Notes: generated from the sequence alone by a model not told the origin. Numbered from the stretch's first letter, positions 36,500 to 46,173 are shown. The stretch is 64,000 bases of DNA from Microbacteriaceae bacterium (GCA_025352325.1 JANXTR010000023.1:179753-243752), one strand, 5' to 3'. Made by a program: numbers and translations.

Positions 36500-37996
36500 A
36501 TGAAGAACCACGCCCTGCGGACCTATCGCAGCGACGAGAGCCTGCCCCGCGAGGAGCAGCTCGCCTGGAAGATCGCCGAGGTCGCCGCCGACCCCGTGGC
36601 CGTGACCGCCGAGGTCACCGACATGATCATCAACCGCGTGATCGACAACGCGAGCGTCGCGACCGCCTCCCTCGGACGCGCTCCGGTCGTCGCCGCGCGC
36701 GGGCAGTCCGAGGCGCACCCGTACGCACCGGGCGCGACCGTGTTCGGCTCGACCGTGCGCTCCAGCCCCGAGTGGGCCGCCCTCGCGAACGGGGTCGCCG
36801 TGCGCGAGCTCGACTTCCACGACACCTTCCTCGCGGCCGAGTACTCGCACCCGGGCGACAACATCCCGCCGATCCTCGCGGTGGCGCAGCACACCGGGAT
36901 GGATGGCGCGGCGCTCGTGCGCGGGATCGCCACCGGCTACGAGATCCAGGTCGATCTCGTCAAGGCGATCAGCCTGCACGCCCACAAAATCGACCACGTC
37001 GCCCACCTCGGGCCGAGCGCGGCGGCCGGGATCGGCACGCTGCTCGGCCTGCCGGTCGCGACGATCTACCAGGCCATCGGCCAGGCGCTCCACACCACGA
37101 CCGCGACCCGGCAGTCGCGCAAGGGCGAGATCTCGACGTGGAAGGCCTACGCCCCGGCCTTCGCCGGGAAGATGGCGATCGAGGCCGTTGACCGTGCGAT
37201 GCGCGGACAGACCAGCCCCTCGCCGATCTGGGAGGGGGAGGACGGCGTCATCGCCTGGCTACTCGACGGGCCGTCCGGCCACTACGAGGTGCCGCTGCCG
37301 GAGGCCGGCGAGGCCAAGCGCGCGATCCTCGACAGCTACACGAAGGAGCACTCGGCCGAGTACCAGGCGCAGGCGTGGATCGACCTCGCGCGCAAGCTCG
37401 GAGCGCAGCATCCCGAGCTGAAGGACCCGGCGAACATCGACCGCATCGTGCTCGCGACCAGCCACCACACCCACTTCGTCATCGGTTCGGGCGCTGGCGA
37501 CCCGCAGAAGTACGACCCGACGGCCAGCCGCGAGACGCTCGACCACTCGGTGCCGTACATCTTCGCGGTCGCGCTCCAGGACGGCACCTGGCACCACGTC
37601 GACTCGTACACGCCCGAGCGCGCCGGCAGGCCCGACACCGTCGAGCTGTGGCACAAGATCACCACGGTCGAGGATCCCGAATGGACTCGCCGCTACCACT
37701 CCAACGACCCGGCCGAGAAGGCCTTCGGCGGTCGAGTGGAGATCACGCTCACTGACGGCTCGACCATCACCGACGAGATCGCCGTCGCCGACGCGCACCC
37801 GTTCGGCGCTCGGCCGTTCGCGCGCGAGAACTATCTCGCCAAGTTCCGCGGCCTCGCCGAGGGCGTGCTGCCCCACAGCGAGACCGAGCGCTTCCTCGCG
37901 CTCGCCCAGCGTCTGCCCGAGCTCACCGCCGCCGAACTCGGAGGCCTCACCGTCTGGACGCCGGGCTTGCCGACGCCCCCGCGCGGTCTGTTCTAG
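36500..37996 (+). CDS. prpD: 2-methylcitrate dehydratase
   Basis: 498 residues matching the MmgE/PrpD family across its length, for example [20 protein letters not shown] and the [19 protein letters not shown] stretch. It dehydrates 2-methylcitrate to 2-methylaconitate in propionyl-CoA breakdown. Starts one base after the GntR stop. Followed by prpB after a gap that contains an 80-bp repeat element. Confidence 0.93.
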   Translation: MKNHALRTYRSDESLPREEQLAWKIAEVAADPVAVTAEVTDMIINRVIDNASVATASLGRAPVVAARGQSEAHPYAPGATVFGSTVRSSPEWAALANGVAVRELDFHDTFLAAEYSHPGDNIPPILAVAQHTGMDGAALVRGIATGYEIQVDLVKAISLHAHKIDHVAHLGPSAAAGIGTLLGLPVATIYQAIGQALHTTTATRQSRKGEISTWKAYAPAFAGKMAIEAVDRAMRGQTSPSPIWEGEDGVIAWLLDGPSGHYEVPLPEAGEAKRAILDSYTKEHSAEYQAQAWIDLARKLGAQHPELKDPANIDRIVLATSHHTHFVIGSGAGDPQKYDPTASRETLDHSVPYIFAVALQDGTWHHVDSYTPERAGRPDTVELWHKITTVEDPEWTRRYHSNDPAEKAFGGRVEITLTDGSTITDEIAVADAHPFGARPFARENYLAKFRGLAEGVLPHSETERFLALAQRLPELTAAELGGLTVWTPGLPTPPRGLF

Positions 37997-38038
37997 CCCG
38001 CCGCGGTATCCCTGATGCTGTGCCGAATCGTGTTGTTA

Positions 38039-38118
38039 CCAAATCAAGGAGATCTTGGATGAATCTGCCGTTCCGCCCCATGGAGTCGTCGCGAAGCCCT
38101 GCGCCAGCCTTGATTTGG
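38039..38118. repeat. 80-bp inverted-repeat element, copy 2
   Basis: Ends CCAAATCAAGG and CCTTGATTTGG are exact reverse complements. It lies between prpD and prpB, inside an operon. The left inner part differs from copy 1, the right arm CCAGCCTTGATTTGG matches 15 bases of it. Confidence 0.75.
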
Positions 38119-38131
38119 CCGGGGGACGCTC

Positions 38132-39043
38132 ATGCTTGAGACCAAGATCCCCGCGCACGAGAAGCGCGCGAACTTCCGCACAGCACTCGCGAGCGGTGAG
38201 CTGCTCCGGATGCCGGGCGCCTTCAATCCGCTGAGCGCGCAACTCATCCAAGACAAGGGCTTCGAGGGCGTCTACGTCTCGGGTGCCGTGCTCGCCGCCG
38301 ACCTCGGCCTCCCCGACATCGGCCTCACCACCCTGACCGAGGTCTCGCAGCGCGCCGGGCAGATCGCCCGCGTCACCGACCTGCCCGCGATCGTCGACGC
38401 TGACACCGGATTCGGCGAGCCGATGAACGTGGCACGCACGGTCCAGATCATCGAGGATGCCGGGCTCGCGGGCCTGCACATCGAGGATCAGGTCAACCCG
38501 AAGCGCTGCGGTCACCTCGACGGCAAGGAGGTCGTCGACGAGAACACCGCGCTCAAGCGGATCCGCGCGGCGGTCTCGGGGCGCAGAGACCCGAACTTCC
38601 TGATCATGGCGCGCACCGACATCCGCGGAGTCGAGGGCATGCAGGCGGCCATCGATCGCGCGAAGAAGCTGGTGGACGCGGGAGCCGACGCGATCTTCCC
38701 GGAGGCCATGGGCTCCCTCGAGGAGTTCGCCGCGATCCGGGCCGCGGTCGACGTGCCGATCCTCGCCAACATGACCGAGTTCGGCAAGAGCGAGCTGTTC
38801 ACCACGCAGCAGCTCGCGGATGTCGGCGTGAACATCGTGATCTTCCCGGTGTCGCTGCTGCGTCTGGCCATGGGCGCCGCCGAGCGCGGGCTCGACACGA
38901 TCATCGCCGAGGGCTCGGTGACCTCGAAGGTCGGCGAGATGCAGACCCGTGCGCGGCTGTACGAGCTGGTGGACTACGCAGGATATTCGGACTTCGACGA
39001 GGGCATCTTCACCTTCGACCTGAGCAACAATCGCAGTAGCTGA
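38132..39043 (+). CDS. prpB: 2-methylisocitrate lyase
   Basis: 303 residues of the isocitrate-lyase/PEP-mutase barrel. The active-site loop PKRCGH (123-128) with catalytic Cys126 identifies methylisocitrate lyase, and DADTGFGEP supplies Mg2+-binding Asp residues. It splits 2-methylisocitrate into succinate and pyruvate. GGGGGA precedes the ATG. Confidence 0.94.
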   Translation: MLETKIPAHEKRANFRTALASGELLRMPGAFNPLSAQLIQDKGFEGVYVSGAVLAADLGLPDIGLTTLTEVSQRAGQIARVTDLPAIVDADTGFGEPMNVARTVQIIEDAGLAGLHIEDQVNPKRCGHLDGKEVVDENTALKRIRAAVSGRRDPNFLIMARTDIRGVEGMQAAIDRAKKLVDAGADAIFPEAMGSLEEFAAIRAAVDVPILANMTEFGKSELFTTQQLADVGVNIVIFPVSLLRLAMGAAERGLDTIIAEGSVTSKVGEMQTRARLYELVDYAGYSDFDEGIFTFDLSNNRSS

Positions 39044-39058
39044 CACGAGGGAGCGGAC

Positions 39059-40174
39059 ATGAGCGACACCATTGACATCAAGAAGGGGCTCGCGGGCGTC
39101 GTCGTCGACGTGACCGCGGTCTCGAAGGTCAACCCCGACACCAACTCACTGCTTTACCGCGGCTACCCCGTGCAGGAGCTCGCCGCGAGCTGCTCCTTTG
39201 AGCAGGTGGCGTGGCTGCTGTGGCACGGGGAGTTGCCGTCCGATCAGCAGCTGGCCGACTTCGCCGCGGCGGAGCGGGCCGGGCGCGCCCTCGCGCCCTC
39301 CGTGAAGGCCGCCATCGATCTCACCGAGTTGACGGCGCATCCGATGGATGTCGTCCGCACTGCGGTCAGCGTGCTCGGCGCCAACGACCCGCAGGCCGAG
39401 GACAGCTCGCCCGAGGCCAACCTCGCGAAGGCCGTCCGCCTGCTCGCGGCCGTGCCGGCCATGGTCGCCTATGACCAGCGCCGCCGCCGCGGCCAGGACG
39501 TCATCGAGCCGCGCGACGACCTCGACTACTCGCGCAACTTCCTCTGGATGACCTTCGGTGAGGAGCCGAGCGACATCGCCGCCGACGTGTTCCGCATCTC
39601 GATGGTGCTCTACGCCGAACACTCCTTCAACGCGAGCACCTTTACCGCCCGCGTCGTCACCAGCACCCTGAGCGACCTGCACTCGGCGGTCGTCGCGGCG
39701 ATCGGCGCCCTCAAGGGGCCGCTGCACGGCGGGGCGAACGAGGCCGTGATGCACGTCTTCGACGAGATCGGTTCGGCCGACACGGCCGTGGCCTGGCTCG
39801 AGCAGGCGCTCGTCGAGAAGCGCAAGATCATGGGATTCGGTCACCGGGTCTACAAGAACGGCGACTCCCGCGTTCCCACCATGGAGGCGGCGATGAGGCG
39901 CTTGATCGAGGAGCACCACGCCGACGACATGCTCGCCCTCTACGAGACGCTCGAGATCGCGATGAACGAGCGGAAGAACATCAAGCCGAACCTCGACTAC
40001 CCGAGCGGCCCGGCGTACAACCTGCTGGGCTTTGACACCCTGACCTTCACGCCGCTGTTCGTGGCGTCGCGAGTGGCCGGATGGACGGCGCACATCATGG
40101 AGCAGGTGGCGAGCAACGCGCTCATCCGACCGTTGTCTGAGTACATCGGCCCGGAGGAGCGCCACCTGCCGTAG
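39059..40174 (+). CDS. prpC: 2-methylcitrate synthase
   Basis: 371 residues of citrate-synthase fold, with catalytic His in GPLHGGANEAV, His in GFGHRVYKNGDSR and Asp in SGPAYNLLGF context. Its length and position after prpD-prpB identify the methylcitrate type, which joins propionyl-CoA and oxaloacetate. It begins 15 bases after prpB and ends the cluster. No prpE (propionyl-CoA ligase) is in the window. Confidence 0.92.
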   Translation: MSDTIDIKKGLAGVVVDVTAVSKVNPDTNSLLYRGYPVQELAASCSFEQVAWLLWHGELPSDQQLADFAAAERAGRALAPSVKAAIDLTELTAHPMDVVRTAVSVLGANDPQAEDSSPEANLAKAVRLLAAVPAMVAYDQRRRRGQDVIEPRDDLDYSRNFLWMTFGEEPSDIAADVFRISMVLYAEHSFNASTFTARVVTSTLSDLHSAVVAAIGALKGPLHGGANEAVMHVFDEIGSADTAVAWLEQALVEKRKIMGFGHRVYKNGDSRVPTMEAAMRRLIEEHHADDMLALYETLEIAMNERKNIKPNLDYPSGPAYNLLGFDTLTFTPLFVASRVAGWTAHIMEQVASNALIRPLSEYIGPEERHLP

Positions 40175-40179
40175 TGCCG

Positions 40180-40185
40180 TAACGT
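40180..40185 (+). promoter_or_regulatory. Candidate -10 box of the type III PKS operon
   Basis: TAACGT ends 7 bases before the ATG at 40193, leaving only 18 bases from prpC; suggests a separate leaderless transcript for the lipid operon. Confidence 0.4.
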
Positions 40186-40192
40186 CGGGACC

Positions 40193-41254
40193 ATGTCCCG
40201 GATCGTGGCAGTCGCACCCGCACTGCCCGAGCATGTTTACGCCCAATCCGAGATCACCGCTGAGCTGTCCGAGCTGATCACCGACGACCGCACCAAGCGC
40301 GCGGTGCTTTCCCGCTTCCACGCCGCTTCGGGGATCGGTCACCGGCACACCGTGCTGCCGCTCGCGCAGTACCGAGACCTCACGACATTCCAGCAGGCTA
40401 ACGATCTGTGGATCAGCGAGGGCACCGCGCTTGCGGCCCGCGCCGTGACGGCCGCCCTGGCCTCGGCCGGCCTCGACGCCGATCAGGTCGACTACCTGCT
40501 CTTCACCTCCGTGACCGGGATGGCCGCCCCCTCGATCGACGCGCGGCTCGTGCCGATCCTCGGGCTTCGCCAGAACATCAAGCGGATGCCGTCGTTCGGC
40601 CTGGGCTGCGTCGCCGGGGCTGCCGGGTTGGCGCGCATACACGACTACCTGCTCGGGCATCCGGATGAGATCGCCATGCTGGTCTCGGTCGAGCTCTGCT
40701 CCCTCACGCTGCAGCGCGGCGACGACTCGGTGGCGAACTTCATCGCGAGCGGCCTGTTCGGGGATGGCGCGGCCGCCGTCGTCGTGGCGGGCGAGCGGCG
40801 GGCGGCCGAGTTGGGTCTTCCCGGGCCGGAGATCCTCGGAACCCGCGCGACGCTCTACCCCGACAGCGAGAGCGTGATCGGCTGGGACATCGGTGGCACC
40901 GGGTTCCGGATCGTGCTGACGGCCGCGGTCACCGACACGATCGACGCGAACATCGACGCAGACGTCCGCGGTCTGCTGGCCGAGCACGAGCTGGTTCCGG
41001 ATGACGTCGGCGCCTGGATCGCGCATCCGGGCGGCCCGCGCGTGCTCGATGCGTTCGAGCGCGGCCTGCACCTCGAGAACTCCGAGTTGGAGGCCAGCTG
41101 GAGGTCGCTCGACCTCGTCGGCAACCTCTCGTCGTCGTCGGTGCTGCATGTGCTCGCTGACATGCTCCACCAGCCGGTCGGGACCAACGGGGTGCTGTTC
41201 GCGCTGGGCCCGGGCGTCACGAGCGAGTACGTGCTGCTGCGCTGGGCCGCCTGA
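40193..41254 (+). CDS. Type III polyketide synthase (alkylresorcinol/alkylpyrone-type)
   Basis: 353 residues of chalcone-synthase fold. The catalytic triad is Cys139 (GLGCVAGAAG), His278 (WIAHPGG) and Asn311 (VGNLSSSS). Such enzymes extend a fatty-acyl starter with malonyl-CoA units and cyclise it to resorcinols or pyrones. The next two genes encode a small methyltransferase and an FAD enzyme, the same trio as srsA-srsB-srsC of Streptomyces griseus, which makes methylated phenolic lipid quinones. Starter and ring type cannot be read from the sequence. Confidence 0.9.
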   Translation: MSRIVAVAPALPEHVYAQSEITAELSELITDDRTKRAVLSRFHAASGIGHRHTVLPLAQYRDLTTFQQANDLWISEGTALAARAVTAALASAGLDADQVDYLLFTSVTGMAAPSIDARLVPILGLRQNIKRMPSFGLGCVAGAAGLARIHDYLLGHPDEIAMLVSVELCSLTLQRGDDSVANFIASGLFGDGAAAVVVAGERRAAELGLPGPEILGTRATLYPDSESVIGWDIGGTGFRIVLTAAVTDTIDANIDADVRGLLAEHELVPDDVGAWIAHPGGPRVLDAFERGLHLENSELEASWRSLDLVGNLSSSSVLHVLADMLHQPVGTNGVLFALGPGVTSEYVLLRWAA

Positions 41255-41285
41255 TGGGCGGCGAGTTCGTGGGCCGGGCCGTCTG

Positions 41286-41846
41286 ATGCATCCGACACTG
41301 TCTCTCGAGCTCTTCACGCTGCTCATCGTTCTGACGGGCGCCGAGCGCGTGCACGAGCTGATCGTCTCCACCCGCAACGCCCGCTGGGCGTTCGATCGCG
41401 GCGGCCTCGAGACGAACCGGCGGCAGCTGCCCTGGATGATCTCGCTGCATGTCGGCATGCTGGTCGGCGCGCTTGCCGAGGCCTGGCTGCTTGAGCGGCC
41501 GTTCCTGCCGTTCCTCGGCTGGCCGATGCTGGTCATCGCGCTCGCCTGCCAGGCCGGCCGCCTCTGGGTGATGCGCTCCCTGGGAACGCAGTGGAACACG
41601 CGCATCATCGTGGTGCCGGGCCTGCCGCTCGTGACAGCCGGACCGTACCGGTGGACGCGGCTGCCGCATCCGAACTATCTGATCGTCGCGATCGAGGGTA
41701 TCGCCCTGCCCCTCGTGCACACGGCCTGGGTCACGGCGCTCGTGTTCACCGTGCTGAACGCAGTGCTGCTCATCGGCTTCCGCATCCCTGCCGAGGACCG
41801 CGCGCTGTCGGGCGCCGCCCGGATCGGCACGGGAGTTCACACGTGA
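41286..41846 (+). CDS. Isoprenylcysteine carboxyl methyltransferase-like membrane methyltransferase (SrsB-like)
   Basis: 186 residues with four to five membrane helices and the ICMT-family C-terminal signature: TAGPYRWTRLPHPNYL, then VHTAWVTALVFTVLNAVLL and RIPAEDRAL. Such enzymes use SAM at the membrane. In the srs operon the equivalent protein methylates the phenolic hydroxyl of alkylresorcinols. It starts 32 bases after the PKS and overlaps the next gene (GTGA). Confidence 0.82.
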   Translation: MHPTLSLELFTLLIVLTGAERVHELIVSTRNARWAFDRGGLETNRRQLPWMISLHVGMLVGALAEAWLLERPFLPFLGWPMLVIALACQAGRLWVMRSLGTQWNTRIIVVPGLPLVTAGPYRWTRLPHPNYLIVAIEGIALPLVHTAWVTALVFTVLNAVLLIGFRIPAEDRALSGAARIGTGVHT

Positions 41847-42880
41847 GCCCTGTGCGCGCCAGCACGCAGGTGCTCGTCGTCGGCGGCGGGCCGATCGGGC
41901 TCGCATCGGCGATCGAGGCACGGCTGTCGGGGCTCGACACGGTCGTCGTCGAACCGCGGGTCGGCGTGATCGACAAAGCGTGCGGCGAGGGGCTGATGCC
42001 CGGCGCGATCCCGGCGCTCTACCGGCTGGGCGTGCAGCCGCGCGGCTTCCCGCTGCGGGGCATCGACTACCGCGACGGGCGCCGCAGCGCGCAGCACCGC
42101 TTCGCCGCCGGAAACGGGCTGGGGGTGCGGCGCACCACGCTGCACGCGGCGCTCCGCGGGCGGGCTGAGGAGCTCGGGGTCCGGTTCGTGACGGATCGCG
42201 TCAACGCGATCGAGCAGGACGCGTCGGGCGTGACAGCCTCCGGCATCCGAGCCGAGTGGCTGCTCGCCGCAGACGGGCTGCACTCCACGGTCGCGCGCCT
42301 GACCGGACTGCACCGGGTCGCCCCGCAACCGCGCCGCCGCTACGGGCTCCGTCGGCACTACGCGGTCGACCCCTGGTCGGACCTGATCGAGGTGCACTGG
42401 ACGCCGCTGGGCGAGATCTACGTCACCCCGACCGGTGACGGAGTGGTCGGTCTGGCCCTGCTCGCGAAGCGGGGAGTGCGGTTCGACGACGCGCTCGCCG
42501 CCGCTCCCGAGCTGGCCGAGCGGGTGCGCGGGCTCGAGCCGGCGACGCAGCTGCGCGGCGCGGGTCCGCTCCGTCAGAACACGCGGGCGCGCACCTCCGG
42601 CCGCGTGCTGCTGGTCGGGGACGCCTCGGGCTACGTCGACGCGCTGACCGGGGAGGGCATCCGGATCGGGCTGGAGCAGGCGCGTGCCGCGGTCGACGCT
42701 GCCGTCGTCGCCGACCCGGCCCGCTACGAGACGGCGTGGCGCGAGGTGACACGTGACTTTCGGCGGCTCACCGGGACGCTCGTGCGACTGGCCACCTCCC
42801 CCGCCCGTCGCCTGATCGTGCCCATGTCGAGCGTCGCGCCCGGCCTCTTCGACGGAGCCGTGGAGCGCCTCGCGCGCTAG
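41843..42880 (+). CDS. FAD-dependent monooxygenase/oxidoreductase (SrsC-like)
   Basis: 345 residues from a GTG overlapping the previous stop. FAD-binding motifs are VVGGGPIGLASAIEA near the N-terminus, LLAADGLHSTVARL in the middle and VLLVGDASGYVDALTGEGI near 255-275. The fold is that of geranylgeranyl-reductase/aromatic hydroxylase flavoproteins. In the srs pathway the equivalent enzyme hydroxylates the aromatic ring. It converges on gph with a 4-base overlap of the stops. Confidence 0.82.
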   Translation: MSPVRASTQVLVVGGGPIGLASAIEARLSGLDTVVVEPRVGVIDKACGEGLMPGAIPALYRLGVQPRGFPLRGIDYRDGRRSAQHRFAAGNGLGVRRTTLHAALRGRAEELGVRFVTDRVNAIEQDASGVTASGIRAEWLLAADGLHSTVARLTGLHRVAPQPRRRYGLRRHYAVDPWSDLIEVHWTPLGEIYVTPTGDGVVGLALLAKRGVRFDDALAAAPELAERVRGLEPATQLRGAGPLRQNTRARTSGRVLLVGDASGYVDALTGEGIRIGLEQARAAVDAAVVADPARYETAWREVTRDFRRLTGTLVRLATSPARRLIVPMSSVAPGLFDGAVERLAR

Positions 42881-43548
42881 AGCCCGAGCGCTTCGAGCAG
42901 CTGCTCGGGAGTGTCGACGACGGCGAACGCTCCAGCGGCCTCGGCCGGAGATCCGTAGCCCCAGGTGACAAAGATCGTGGGGACACCGTGGTGGGCGGCT
43001 CCGTCCACGTCGTGGTGGCGATCGCCGACCAGCACCGTGTGCGCGAGATCGGCACCGCCCGCCTTGAGGCGAAGCAGGGCCTCCTCGACGACATCCTTCT
43101 TGGCGCTGCGGATCTCGTCGTCACTCGCTCCGGTCAGGTGATCGAAGGGTTCGATGAGGTGAAAGTGCTCGAGAATCGCGCGCGCGGGCGTCTCGGGCTT
43201 GGAAGTCGCGAGCGACAGCGGGATGCCGGCTGCGTGGATCGCGTGCAGTACCTCGGCGACGCCCGGGTAGAGGCTCGCGTCGTAAACGCCCTCCGCGAGG
43301 TACTTGGTGCGGTAGATCGTGAGCGCGGTGGCGGACTGCTCGGCGTCGAAGCCGGCGAAATCGCGGAAGGCGTCGAGGATCGGCGGTCCCACCCAGCGCA
43401 GCAACTCGGCGGGCGTTGGGATCGGCAGCCCGAGCTGCTTGAAGGTGTACGCGAGTGTCGAGGTGATCCCGGGCGCCGAGTCGACGATCGTCCCGTCGAG
43501 ATCGAAGAGGATGGCGCTGTACCGGGGCGAGGGCGGCGGTCGGGTCAT
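42877..43548 (-). CDS. gph: HAD-family phosphatase, phosphoglycolate phosphatase-like
   Basis: 223 residues: HAD motif I FDLDGTIVDS with nucleophile Asp, motif II SLATSKPE, motif III Lys in KKDVVEEAL and motif IV VGDRHHDVDGA. The cap is the alpha-helical C1 type of Gph/PgmB enzymes. Likely removes phosphate from phosphoglycolate or a similar small phosphoester. Substrate is not certain. Confidence 0.8.
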   Translation of the reverse strand: MTRPPPSPRYSAILFDLDGTIVDSAPGITSTLAYTFKQLGLPIPTPAELLRWVGPPILDAFRDFAGFDAEQSATALTIYRTKYLAEGVYDASLYPGVAEVLHAIHAAGIPLSLATSKPETPARAILEHFHLIEPFDHLTGASDDEIRSAKKDVVEEALLRLKAGGADLAHTVLVGDRHHDVDGAAHHGVPTIFVTWGYGSPAEAAGAFAVVDTPEQLLEALGL

Positions 43549-43630
43549 TTGCCGCCAGCCTACGGGCGTGCGCTGGGCAGATGCCCGCCCCTGAACAGCA
43601 GGCCGCGGGGTAGCCTCTCGTCCCTGCCCC

Positions 43631-43718
43631 TTCCGAAATGCAGGAGACCCCGGATAGCAAGACCGGGGATCTCGGGCATCGGCCGAGGCGGCGCGCAGAT
43701 TCCTCCTGCATTTCGGAA
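43631..43718. repeat. 88-bp inverted-repeat element downstream of nucS
   Basis: Arms TTCCGAAATGCAGGAG and CTCCTGCATTTCGGAA are perfect 16-base reverse complements around about 56 bases; allowing one extra base, the arms extend into CCCC/GGGG. The architecture is the same as the 80-bp elements at 35 and 38 kb though the sequence differs. It sits between nucS and gph. Confidence 0.65.
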
Positions 43719-43744
43719 CGGGGGGCTCGCAGAGAGGTTCCGGG

Positions 43745-44440
43745 TCAGAACAACCGGGAGTGCCCCGTCTCGAGGCCGCGCATGGCGTCGTAGTCGAGTG
43801 GCACACAGCGGATGCCGCGATCCAGTGCCAGCGTGCGGGCCTGCGGCTTGATCTCCTGCGCGGCGAAGACGCCGCTGACCGGGGCCAGCAGCGGGTCGCG
43901 GTTCATCAGCTCGAGGTACCGGGTCAGCTGCTCGACCCCATCGATGTCTCCGCGGCGCTTGATCTCGACGGCGACGCTCGCGCCCGCGGCATCCCGAGCC
44001 AGGATGTCGACCGGCCCGATCGCGGTCATGTACTCCCGGCGCACAAGGGTGTGCCCCTCGCCGAGCAACTCGATCTGCTCGGCTAGGAGTCGCTGCAGGT
44101 CGGCTTCGACGCCGTCCTTCTGCAGGCCCGGATCGATGCCAAGCTCGTGCGAAGAATCGTGGATCACCTCGTGGATCGAGATCACCAGCAGGTCGGCGGT
44201 CTTCGCGTTGGTCACGCGCCAGAGCTGGGTGACGCCGGCGGCGGCGCGCTCCTCGTCGACCTCCTCCTCGACGAAGGTGGCGGGCGGGCTCATCCAGTTC
44301 AGCGGCTTGTAGCTGAGGGAGTCGGAGTGCACGAGCACGCTGCCGTCCGCCTTGACGACGAGCAGCCGGATCGCGAGCGGCAGATGCGCGCTGAGACGGC
44401 CGGCATAGTCGACGGAACACCGGGCAACGACGAGACGCAC
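43745..44440 (-). CDS. nucS: Mismatch-specific endonuclease NucS/EndoMS
   Basis: 231 residues, the normal NucS length, from a GTG. The N-terminal DNA-binding half ([15 protein letters not shown]) is followed by a RecB-like nuclease core: [20 protein letters not shown] contains the Asp and Glu-x-Lys of the active site, and YLELMNRD follows. In actinobacteria, which lack MutS/MutL, NucS cuts both strands at mismatches. It is the fourth gene in a leftward run that starts at 47.2 kb. Confidence 0.93.
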   Translation of the reverse strand: MRLVVARCSVDYAGRLSAHLPLAIRLLVVKADGSVLVHSDSLSYKPLNWMSPPATFVEEEVDEERAAAGVTQLWRVTNAKTADLLVISIHEVIHDSSHELGIDPGLQKDGVEADLQRLLAEQIELLGEGHTLVRREYMTAIGPVDILARDAAGASVAVEIKRRGDIDGVEQLTRYLELMNRDPLLAPVSGVFAAQEIKPQARTLALDRGIRCVPLDYDAMRGLETGHSRLF

Positions 44441-44454
44441 GCGGCGAGTCTAGG

Positions 44455-44910
44455 TCAGAAGGCTCCGGTCAGCGGGCTCCGGTCAGGGGTGCCGGCAGAG
44501 CCTGCCGCGGCCTTCGTTGCCAAGCGTTGACGACGGGTGAGCGCCGACCTGACCTCGGTGCGGGTGAGGATGATCCAGTCGGTGTCGGAGTGCAGCATCA
44601 GCCCGTCGCCGTCCGCGAGCAGGGCCGCGTCGAGCACCGCCTCGTACGACTGCGGGATCGGGATGTCGGTCCGGGTGCGACGCGCCACGCCGATCGGCGA
44701 GGTGTCGGCGCAGAGAAGTCGCGCACCGTTCGCCGACGTCTCCGTGCGGAGCAGGCCGGCATCGACGGTGCCGTCGGAGCCGATGGATGTCGATTCGGAG
44801 GCGAGGTAGAGCGTGCCATCACCGTGCACGAATCGATCGATCACGGCGATCCGGGTGCCGGGCCCGGCGCCAAGCGCCACGAGCATTGCGGCGTCCTGTG
44901 GCTGCTCCAT
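44455..44910 (-). CDS. Conserved hypothetical protein upstream of nucS
   Basis: 151 residues, soluble, mostly beta-rich by composition, starting MEQPQDAAMLVALGAGPG. No family is recognised. It ends 14 bases before nucS and begins 9 bases after the MFS gene, so it is co-transcribed with both; a link to mismatch repair is possible by position only. Confidence 0.7.
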   Translation of the reverse strand: MEQPQDAAMLVALGAGPGTRIAVIDRFVHGDGTLYLASESTSIGSDGTVDAGLLRTETSANGARLLCADTSPIGVARRTRTDIPIPQSYEAVLDAALLADGDGLMLHSDTDWIILTRTEVRSALTRRQRLATKAAAGSAGTPDRSPLTGAF

Positions 44911-44919
44911 GAGGAAACC

Positions 44920-46164
44920 TTAGCGAAGGCGGGCGAACCTTCCCGACCGCTCGCGGGCGGCGGGTGCGACGAGGAAGGTCAGCAGGATCAGGCCGAGCAC
45001 AATCCAGAGCGCATTGAGCAGTCCGATGTGCTGTCCGACGGCGCCGATCAGGGGCGGTCCGCCCAGGAATGCGAGGTAGCCGATCGTCGCCACAGCGCTC
45101 ACACGGGCGGCGGCTCGCAGCGGGTCGTCGCCCGCGGCCGACATCCCGAGCGGGAAGCCAAGCGAGGCGCCGAGACCCCACAGCACGATGCCGATCACCG
45201 CGACCGGGATGGCGGGCACCACGATCAGCAGGGCGAGCCCGATCGCGGCCGCGGCCGCCGATCCGCGCAGCACCGCCACGCGGCCGAATCGATCGATCAG
45301 CGGAACCCCGGCGATCCGACCGATCGTCATAGAGACCGTGAAGACGCCGAAGAGCAGGGCGGCCTGCCCGTTGTCCACACCTCGGTCGTCGACCATGGCC
45401 AGCGCCAGCCAGTCGTTGGCGGAGCCCTCGGTGAAGGCCATCCCGAGCACGATGAGCCCGATGAGCAGCGTGCGCGGCTCGAGCCAGATCCCCATCCGCT
45501 GCGCGAAAGTGAGCTCGAGGGTCTCCGCCCCGTGCTCGTCGAGCTGCGGGACCTGTCGCGGCAGGAAGCTCACGACGATCTGGGTGACCACGATCTGGAT
45601 GAGAGCGACCGCTCCGAGATGCCACACCGGGTCGATCCTGGCGAAGGCGGCCGCGGCACCGAGCCCGGCACCGATGACGGTGCCGAAGCTCCAGCTGGCG
45701 TGGAACCACGGCATGATCGTGCGGCCCATGCTGCGCTCGACACCCGCTCCCTCGACGTTCATCGCGACGTCGCAGAGGGAGTTCGCGATTCCGAAGGCGG
45801 CGAGTCCTAGGATCACCACCCCGAAGCTGGCGAGCGAGGTGCCGACGCCGATGACGACCAGGGCGACTCCGGACAGCGTGAGCGCCAGTCGCAGGGACGT
45901 CCGGCCGCCGAGCCACGCCACGAGGTGGCCGGCCACGATCAGCCCGACGATCGAGCCCGCGGAGACGCCCACGATGAGGATCCCGACCTCCGAGACCGAG
46001 ATCCCCAGCCGGTCGCGAACGCTCGGTATGCGCGCGACCCAGGCCGCCATGCCGAAGCCGTTGACGGCGAAGGTCAGGAAGACGGCGGTGCGCCACGAGG
46101 TGAGACGCGGGGGCATGGCCGTACGCGCCTGCTGGGGATCGGCGCTCACCGACTCTGTGCTCAC
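44920..46164 (-). CDS. MFS transporter, YbjJ/FucP-like
   Basis: 414 residues from a GTG, about 12 membrane helices. The first helix reads AVFLTFAVNGFGMAAWVARIP, followed by VRDRLGISVSEVG, typical of the YbjJ-like MFS branch with unknown substrate. It starts 9 bases after the epimerase-like gene. Confidence 0.85.
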   Translation of the reverse strand: MSTESVSADPQQARTAMPPRLTSWRTAVFLTFAVNGFGMAAWVARIPSVRDRLGISVSEVGILIVGVSAGSIVGLIVAGHLVAWLGGRTSLRLALTLSGVALVVIGVGTSLASFGVVILGLAAFGIANSLCDVAMNVEGAGVERSMGRTIMPWFHASWSFGTVIGAGLGAAAAFARIDPVWHLGAVALIQIVVTQIVVSFLPRQVPQLDEHGAETLELTFAQRMGIWLEPRTLLIGLIVLGMAFTEGSANDWLALAMVDDRGVDNGQAALLFGVFTVSMTIGRIAGVPLIDRFGRVAVLRGSAAAAAIGLALLIVVPAIPVAVIGIVLWGLGASLGFPLGMSAAGDDPLRAAARVSAVATIGYLAFLGGPPLIGAVGQHIGLLNALWIVLGLILLTFLVAPAARERSGRFARLR

Positions 46165-46173
46165 ACGACGACG

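Noticed and set aside
39146..41608. Very long open frame (820 codons) on the minus strand
   Set aside because: It is antisense to prpC and the type III PKS, both with clear catalytic motifs. Its own translation is Arg/His-rich with no family features, as expected for the complement of GC-rich codons.
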